From NCBI GenBank assembly GCA_949987565.1, contig OX465110.1, positions 2,413,152-2,477,151 of the forward strand: a DNA stretch of 64,000 nt. The letters are read 5' to 3'. Within the stretch, counting starts at the first letter, position 1; each line of letters begins with the position of its first letter. The notes under the pieces are model-generated. The model searched no databases, was not told where the DNA came from, and saw only the letters and a program-made list of their open reading frames with translations. This document shows, in pieces, positions 57,283-64,000 of the stretch. The DNA comes from Luidia sarsii. Lineage: Eukaryota > Echinodermata > Asteroidea > Paxillosida > Luidiidae. Both the position numbers and the translations under genes were made by a program.

Positions 57283-60200
57283 ATGATGGGCACCGGCTCG
57301 CTAGCCGGAGCTGTCCTGGTCGGCTGGCTGTGTGTCGTGAACACTGTCGTCGTCCGCACTCAGGACACAGCACCGGAACCAAGTAAAAACGACCTCGGTA
57401 AGTCCTTCTGAAGAACGTCGTGTCTTTAGTATCAATACCCAAAACTAGGACAGCCTGACGCCGAATGTTTGATGCTTGCATTTCGGTCATTAAATATTTA
57501 GTGGGCCTGACGTTTCGATTCTAGCAGGACCTTTCTCAAAGGCAGAGTGGCCTCAAATTTTAAGTTTATAAGCAGTTTGCAACAATTGTGCATAATACTC
57601 GTCTTTAAAAAGAAAAAAAGGACAAAAAATGCAAATCACTGTGAAAATCGTTTAAATTATTTTCAGGTAATTCTGGATTATTTATCTTAATATTTTAGAA
57701 GAGTCTTAAAATGTGACCCGGCACAACGACATGAGGAATGTCCCACCAAAACACTTTTTGAGTAAACAACGCCTGAAGTTAAAGTATCTTCACTTTTGTT
57801 TTTATTTTCGGAAATTTTAAGTATTAGAGGATATTATACTTTGATATCATTTGAAAGTTAATGGTACACTCTTTCACATCATTAGAAAAGCTCAAAATCT
57901 CAAAAGTGGGGTTATTCTTCATTATGCTGTGCCGGGTCACAAATTTAGTGGGCCTGGCGTTTCGATCCTAGCAGGACCTTAAACGCAGAAGGTTAGAAGA
58001 GATTACAATCGTTATAAAGGGACTCTAGATTATAAGGGACTCCAGAAGAGGCTAGAGCCCCTCCCTACAGAAGCGGTGATTGCACAGCGCCCTCACCGGC
58101 GTTTTAGGGACAGCATTTTGCACTTTCTCTCCCCTCTCATCACGGGGCTTCGTGAAGGGCGTGGACTGTCATATGTTGCGTCTTCCCACGGGACCGAGCA
58201 ATTCACGCGTCATGGTGTGCATGGGGGACTATTGACGTGACCTCGTTTCCTGCCACATAGTATGTTATGATACCAACTACATACTTCCAAACGCTATAGG
58301 CCCCGGGTTCAGAATGAGGACAGCTAATTGTTTACCCGGATATGTGAGGACAAAAACCCAAAAGTCGAAAACAAAATCAATGGATTTGGGTTTATTTGGT
58401 GTCATCAGCTACTGCATGTACGATTCCACACTTTGTCTCCTGATGAAGACGTACCGAGTACGCTGTTCGAAACGTCGAGTTCCTCCGGTGCTTTTCAGAA
58501 CCACACATACCATCACAAAAGAGAATTTACATGGTGTCACCACAAACCTATAAATCCTGCTATTCCCACCATGCATGAAAACCCTCAAATCTCATTCCAC
58601 ACTTAGATCAGTTGAACTGGGGTCAGATCGGCTGCGATAGACCTTTTTTTAATGTGGTTTTCCTGGGCATTTTCTCGTCAGCCAACATGGACCGTGGTCA
58701 GGAGCCTGCGGTCTACGGATGCGGAGACAGTGTCCCGAATACCGTCTCCGGGCGGGTCGTCTCGTCCATTAACCCCGGGGAGCCCGCCCTCAACTGCAGC
58801 CTGACGCTGACCTCACCGCCGGGCACCAGCCTGAGTCTGTCCGTGCTCAGCCTCACCCTAGTCCCGCTGGTACACGCCGACGGCAGCTCGTGCTCCGGCA
58901 ACCGGCTTCGGATACTGGCTGGCGACGACCCACTGGGGGCGCCCTCACTCCTGCCCTCCTTCCCCCACGGGCTGTGCGGGTCCGCCGTGCCCAACCAGCC
59001 CGTCGTGTCGCCTGGCAACCGGGTGACGCTGCTCCTGGAAACGACTCAGTTAGCCGTCACGGTGAAGCAAAGCTTCGAGATAATGTACACAGCCTTCAAG
59101 ACAACTCCGGGTGAGGACAATTTTACAAGACCTGGAAGTGTATGAGCTGGATAAGAATACTCACAACAATTTCACAGCAGACCTCCATCATGGTAGTCGC
59201 CCAGATCCTTTCAGAGCCACACAAAACTCACAAAGACTTATTTGTCCACATTTTACCACGGCATTTTCTTTGAGTTGTTACCTCCGGAAAGAAAAGCCCA
59301 AAGTCTCGTCAATTGCTCTTCTTACAAGATATTTAAAACCTTTCAATCAGAAGGTTCATAATAATGTCAATTTACAAGGGGGTGATAAAGGTAATATTCA
59401 ATGTGGAAAATGGCTCCGAAAAGGTAAATTACTGACTTAAAGGTAGGACAAAAGTCGATGAATCGTTTCCATACGTTTTCAAACTCAATCGAAACTAAGT
59501 TTCGGCTCAATCTAGTATTAACCATTGCAGGAAAAAAACCATGAAAACGAAATTAAACGCAAACTTTATTCAGACAAAGAGGGCGGTATTTTTAAAAGGA
59601 ACCCTTTGTTCTACAGATCATTCCACTAAGTGATCGTTGGAAATTCAGGAATTGTCCGCTTTTCTCAAGAAGCTAAAATTTCACGGAATTTCTGATTAAC
59701 TTCCTGATGAGTAAGTAATTTCTCAAATTTGGAATGTCCGGAAATTGGGCACTTTGCAAATGGTGAACCCTGCTTAAAACCACTGAGTTACAAACAATTT
59801 TCAGAGTCATAGATCTAACTCTCGAGAGTGGTAACTTACGTGGTGTCACTGAAAAGTGCAAATTTTCTAGATTGTGCTTCCACCATGCAAACATTCAAAA
59901 TAATCTCATGCAAGGATCGTTATACTGACGAATGAGCCCTTGCTGTAGCAAGTCCTCGTTCCCAGTTCTCTGGTTATTGATTGTATAGCGTCGATTTCCT
60001 CCCTTTGTATTAGACGGCGAGTGTTTTGAGTGCGAGGTTGACAGCAGCCGCGAATGGCCGTTCTGCATTCATCCGAGCCTGGTTTGTGACGGAGTCCAGA
60101 ACTGCCTCCGATTCACCGAGGAGACCGGTCAAAACTGTGAAAGTATGCACCTTTTAACACAAATACCTCGTGTGCCAATGACTTTTGTAGAAATCCTGGA

Positions 60201-61407
60201 CATTATACTATAGCCTATAGGCCTAGACAGTCAGCGTCTATTAGAAACGACGTCAGGATACAGTAATGCCGTGGCATGGGGGACCCGACTAACGTCAAAC
60301 TATGGACGGAAGTAAAGAGCGCTGCCACCATAGCAGGAAATAAAGGCTTAGGCTCGGGCTCAGGCTTCGTCTCCGTCTGACAAAACCTAACAATCCTGCA
60401 GGTTGTGGCTTGTTTCCGAATTTGAAGGTTTGTTGGCTTGATTATGCACAGGGTACTCCAAAAAAAAAGTGTGGCCAAACGATTGTTTTTAGATGCCTGT
60501 GATATTATAACGAGTAAGATAGATATGACCGAAGCATATAAAGCCCGAGCCTAAGCCTTCATTTCGTAAAGGGCCATATAATTATACTCTATAGACGGAC
60601 ATTGTCTATTAGAAACGACGTCAGGATACTGAAATGCCATGAGGGACCCGACTAGTGTCTAACTATGGGTGGAAGTAAAGAAGGACACCCGTCATAAGAT
60701 TGTATTCTTGTGGCGTTCAAAAATAATGCGCGTTAAAATTTACCAATGGTTCTATGACAATACGTAGTGACGCTCATCCACGAAGCAAATTTGCAGAACT
60801 GAATCTGACTTTCAAGCAGCAATATTGTTATCAAGGCTTAGGCGGTGTTGGTTTCTGATCGACTGTTTCCCCATGGCGATAAAATTCTCTCTCTTTTGGG
60901 CACGCAGATTCCACGAATCCTCCCTCTTCGGATACCGGTACCACTGCTCTCCTGATTGCCGGAATCCTGATCGCAGTTGCCATCGTCTTCATCTTCATCT
61001 TCCTCCTCTCGCTCGCCTTGGCCAAGAGGGTCTACTCCAAGCGCGCCGGCGAGAGAGCCCGCCACCGTCGCGAAATGCCCATGCACCAGCTGAGCCAGCG
61101 CCAGCGCTCGCCGCGATCGGCGGACCCGACGCTCGGCGGCCCGGCGGACTACCAGCGGGCGGGCCCCGCTGAGGAGACGGGGGCGTTCGGCGCGCCGTAC
61201 GGTATGCCGGTGGGGCCGATGGCCATGCCTCCACCGGACGCGCCCGTGTGTGCGGTCGTTGCCGGGTCTCCCCCGCCTTACTCCACACTGCCCAGACAGA
61301 GCGAGCACTGCCTGCAGATGGGCGAGGACACCAACCCAACATCGCGGTCGCGGTCTGGCAGCGTCGAGAACAACCTCGACTCGGCCGCTCCCCAAACTCC
61401 TCAATGA
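57283..61407 (+). CDS. Single-pass receptor with CUB-like and LDLa domains, 390 residues
   Basis: Coding exons 57283-57397, 58682-59110, 60014-60142 and 60908-61407 join in phase (1173 nt). Order: hydrophobic signal peptide (about 1-27, VLVGWLCVVNTVVV); a CUB-like domain, one exon, residues about 50-180 with four Cys (YGCGD, NCSL, SSCSGN, GLCGS); an LDLa module, one exon, residues 185-223, with six Cys (ECFEC, FC, LVCDG, QNC, QNC) but without the usual acidic DGSDE calcium site; a short Ser/Thr/Pro stalk; a membrane helix at about 238-263 (LLIAGILIAVAIVF); and a 127-residue basic then Pro-rich tail with PPPY at 346-349, a WW-domain (Nedd4-type ligase) binding motif. CUB plus LDLa plus membrane helix recalls NETO and LRP12-type receptors, but with a single CUB; orthology is not claimed. 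Two adjacent ATGs exist at 57283 and 57286. Confidence 0.85.
57500..57990. repeat. Family A arms flanking a deleted family F MITE
   Basis: Family A arms at 57497-57550 and 57945-57985. Between them, 57714-57939 is family F with both ends (TGACCCGGCACAACGACATG; ATGCTGTGCCGGGTCA) but about half the 466-bp length, missing the central part. Confidence 0.8.
58437..58600 (-). repeat. Foldback family B, single arm
   Basis: TCTCCTGATGAAGACG, CGCTGTTCGAAACGTCGAGT, TTTTCAGAACCACACATACC and ATGGTGTCACCACAAACCTA. Ends about 80 bp before the CUB exon. Confidence 0.75.
60228..60690 (+). repeat. Direct duplication flanking a family J MITE
   Basis: TCTATTAGAAACGACGTCAG, GATACAGTAATGCCGTGGCA and GGGGGACCCGACTAACG at 60236-60296 recur at about 60608-60660. 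Between them, 60332-60575 is a family J MITE (GGCTTAGGCTCGGGCTCAGG; CCCGAGCCTAAGCC). Confidence 0.7.
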
Positions 61408-61658
61408 TTCGGGGTTGCAATGGTTATCCGAAACCTCAAGAATCCAACTCGCATGTACCCAGTGAGCTATAGCAGTTCAGTGCATTTAGGCCTACTGCTA
61501 AAGGCCCAATACAACATTGGGAAGATAGGAAAACATCGATGTCCACAGATTTCATTCTAATTTACACAGTTTGTAGATGGTCATGATAGAATCCACATGT
61601 TGAAATCTTACGGTCTGGGATGCTGTACTTCCCTAAAAATCTTTACTCAAACATCGAC

Positions 61659-61692
61659 AAATAGTTTATTACTTGCAAGTAATAAACTATTT
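61659..61692. terminator. Poly(A) signal inside a perfect 34-bp palindrome
   Basis: AATAAA at 61681-61686, about 275 bp past the receptor stop codon, lies in the right arm of a perfect palindrome with 17-bp arms (right arm CAAGTAATAAACTATTT). The left arm therefore carries AATAAA on the minus strand. Confidence 0.6.
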
Positions 61693-61699
61693 CTTACAC

Positions 61700-62942
61700 T
61701 ACAGAATAGTGCAAACACCTTGAAGGTTTTTTACCTTTTTCTACTTTCTCAGATCACCATTATTTTGAGCTAAACCCTTCGCAGGATTGCTGTTTTGAGA
61801 GGTTTAATGGTTTAACACACAAACTGTGGCAATCTTTTGACCTTTACCAATGTTGTAGAGTGCCTTTTAATGTACATCTCCACACTGCGCAAGCGCACAA
61901 CTCTAACCCCATCGTTTCACCGGACAAAAAAGGGCCTATAGCCTCTCGCGTAAGGATATTCGCTGTTATTTTCACAAACTGTGTAGCTCTGAGCTTAAAA
62001 CCTCAGCCGAATTCCATTACAAGGCACTGCTTTACGATAATGCCTCAGATGACCCGAACCACGCATGCGTGCAAAAATAATAAGGGCGATTAATATGGTG
62101 ACCACAGTTCTTATCAGCATGGTGAGCAGAAAGCGATACAAAATCCTCAAAAGGAAAAGGTTTTCATCAACCTTGCTCTCACGAAACCGACTGGCAGGTG
62201 AACGGCGACGTATTCCGACGCTGCCCACCTGGGGAGAAGGTTGCAAGCAGAGATCGTATAGATGCGTGGCCCTTCTCGAAAGGAATGAGCTTCGGCTAAG
62301 GCTCCGGTATTATTTGGTTTTTTATTTCTTTCGTCCATTTTCAAAGGCCTTTGGCTTCGTTTCGGAATGTTGCACTGCGTTTTGAAAAAGAATCCAAAGC
62401 TTCAACTTCAACAAAGATCTCCAACCTGTGTTTTCAGCTTTTGGATAGCAGAGACGAAGCCGGAGCCGAAGCCTACGCCGTTTTTGTTAACGAGACGGGA
62501 GTTCCTAAACACTAATCGCTAGCGAGACCCCGCGTCACGTAAAGACTCGTGGCGATGCGCGATAGCGATTAGTATGTTGCCTTGCCTTACCTTGACAACG
62601 GCGCACAGAAATGGCGGCGGGGATCTCATTAACGTGATAAGGCGTTGGGATAAAAACACCTGATATTCGCTACACCAGTTCCACTATGGGCCGGGTGAAA
62701 GGTATTTTCTGAGTGGGCGGTCCGGTGTAGCGATTTCAGGCAACATTTTAGAAGTTGAAATGTGCAAAATACCCAACTCCACGCTGCGTGTAGACACTGG
62801 GAATATCAGTGCTGGAACGTTAGAGAATGGAGCTATAGTTAAATAAGGGACTTTGACCTATTTGCCTGCTCGTAGTCTTGCCTCAAGCCCATCTGGTTTC
62901 CACAGACTACCTTTACCAGACACACTATTTCCTTCTCCCAGG
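61700..62942. repeat. Intergenic with family J and a small hairpin
   Basis: 62283-62485 is a family J relative (TTCGGCTAAGGCTCCGG; CCGGAGCCGAAGCCTACGCC). 62510-62565 is an imperfect inverted repeat around CACTAATCGCTAGCG and CGATAGCGATTAGT. The rest is unassigned. Confidence 0.5.
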
Positions 62943-63769
62943 ATGGACCGGGTAAGTGACCTTTGCCCTAAAATATTGTTGTGATATTGTTTTTAAGATT
63001 TGGACAGTGTAATTTTCTACATGGAAATGTCATTGCATATTAGAAGTAAGTTGAGATAAGTTTATTTTTTTTAATACTTATTATTTAATGGTAATATTGT
63101 TTATCATTATTTTGCAGAAATGACACAGACATAGATTATTTAAAAACAAATATAATGATTTAGCATCATTAAGAGAGCAAAACACTTCATCGGGTTATCA
63201 GAGTATTCATACCATTTGATTTTAATAATTCTTCAGAAAAAAAGCGGCGTTAGATTAAATTCAGCTTATCTATTATTTTAGCGAGTTTGCAGTGCAAACT
63301 TTGTAAATGTAGATTTCCCTGATATTAGACCAGCGTTTAAAGATACCATTAAGTATCTGGGAGAGTCACTACACTGTAATATATTTTTAATTTTTAAGCA
63401 GTCCACTTTCTTTGGATTTTTTAAAATCTATATATAAAAGTCACGTGCTTATCCTGCTATAGTGTTCAAATTCATGAGTCTCCCACCAAATACTAAATTA
63501 TTACTGATCAAGTATTGTATATTGGAGAGGTTTTGCAGTCGTACGGATGCGGTTAGTACAACGGATACGTCATGAATTATGACGTCATACGCTACTTGCT
63601 ATCCGCTAAGCGTGTGCGCCACGCGGATATCTCACACGCTGCACGTGATGAAGAAACAAACGCGTAGGAACATTCGTAGTTCTTGTAAATCGTCTTTCTT
63701 TATTATTTTCCCCATAGGTATGTTATTGTTCAGAAACGAGTAATCGCGGAATATGTACGGACAATTTGT
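62943..63769 (+). CDS. Candidate 5' exons of a gene running off the right edge
   Basis: Exon 1 candidate ends 62951: ATGGACCGG followed by a consensus GTAAGTGA donor. Exon 2 candidate 63718-63769 has a strong pyrimidine tract with CCCATAG acceptor and a GTGAGT donor. Joined in phase 0 they encode a Cys-rich start, MDRVCYCSETSNRGIC then TDNL. Only 20 codons are available, so no family was recognised. Support is from splice signals and frame only. Confidence 0.35.
63000..63700. other. AT-rich stretch, nothing recognised
   Basis: Would be intron 1 of the candidate right-edge gene. 63545-63660 has several short inverted words (ATGACGTCAT; CGCGGAT), but no repeat family match elsewhere in the window. 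Confidence 0.35.
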
Positions 63770-64000
63770 GTGAGTTTTCAAAGATTTTGAAATACTATGA
63801 TTATAAGATTGGTGTCAAATGTAGGGTATGAAAACGTGGATGCATGGTGTCGGAAATAGACTTCATTTTATACTTCTTTACACAGCGTTGGGATCGTGAA
63901 CAGCGCCACCAACACGCCGGCATTGCGAAACGGTGGGATGGCCACTAACTGGTGCGGATAGCTAAACGTATGCGTAGTCCTATCCGTACGCGTGCGGAAC
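63770..64000. other. Right edge, unassigned
   Basis: No exon or known repeat family seen. GTACGGATGCGG near 63540 and TCCGTACGCGTGCGG at the edge hint at inverted ends of an element that continues beyond the window. Confidence 0.3.

Noticed and set aside
1..64000. CRISPR array, operon, prophage or other prokaryotic system
   Set aside because: All tandem arrays lack the repeat-spacer pattern, and the genes are intron-rich animal genes.

Overview
This is eukaryotic, metazoan nuclear DNA. Genes are split by many short GT-AG introns, the exons are GC-richer than the AT-rich introns, and small interspersed and foldback repeats are dense. Gene content (5-oxoprolinase, peptide deformylase, coactosin, a CUB/LDLa receptor) and the short-exon style fit an invertebrate, most likely a non-vertebrate deuterostome such as an echinoderm or lancelet. 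That placement is inference; no species-diagnostic sequence was recognised.

Layout. (1) 1-1273, plus strand: last two coding exons of an unrecognised gene. (2) 4241-33296, plus strand: a complete 5-oxoprolinase (OPLAH) gene in 29 coding exons, all joining in frame to 1305 residues. Its 28 introns hold most of the repeats. (3) 35899-38036, minus strand: a three-coding-exon protein kinase of 539 residues, convergent with OPLAH, with an upstream 5'UTR exon near 38473. (4) 39683-42564, plus strand: mitochondrial peptide deformylase (PDF), three coding exons, 262 residues, divergent from the kinase across a roughly 1.6 kb shared 5' region. (5) 47366-52615, plus strand: a coactosin-like actin-binding protein (COTL1), four exons, 144 residues. 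(6) 57283-61407, plus strand: a four-coding-exon single-pass receptor of 390 residues with signal peptide, CUB-like domain, LDLa module, membrane segment and a PPxY-bearing tail. (7) 62943-63769, plus strand: two candidate 5' exons of a gene that runs off the right edge.

The rest is mostly repeats in recognisable families. There are two tRNA-derived SINE families, and two foldback families marked by a shared GACGTTTCGA-type core. Several MITE-like inverted-repeat families occur, one in two 185-bp copies with 7-bp target duplications and one in two 466-bp copies. A third MITE family is linked to a THAP zinc-finger fragment. There are also about ten tandem arrays with units from 6 to about 155 bp. 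No operon, CRISPR array or bacterial-type system is present. The genes look like independent housekeeping and cell-surface genes; no shared pathway is evident. The points that most merit follow-up are intron-start tandem duplications that copy 5' splice sites in OPLAH, the THAP/MITE family, a possible stop-start overlapping uORF at PDF, the divergent kinase, and nested transposon insertions with readable target duplications.
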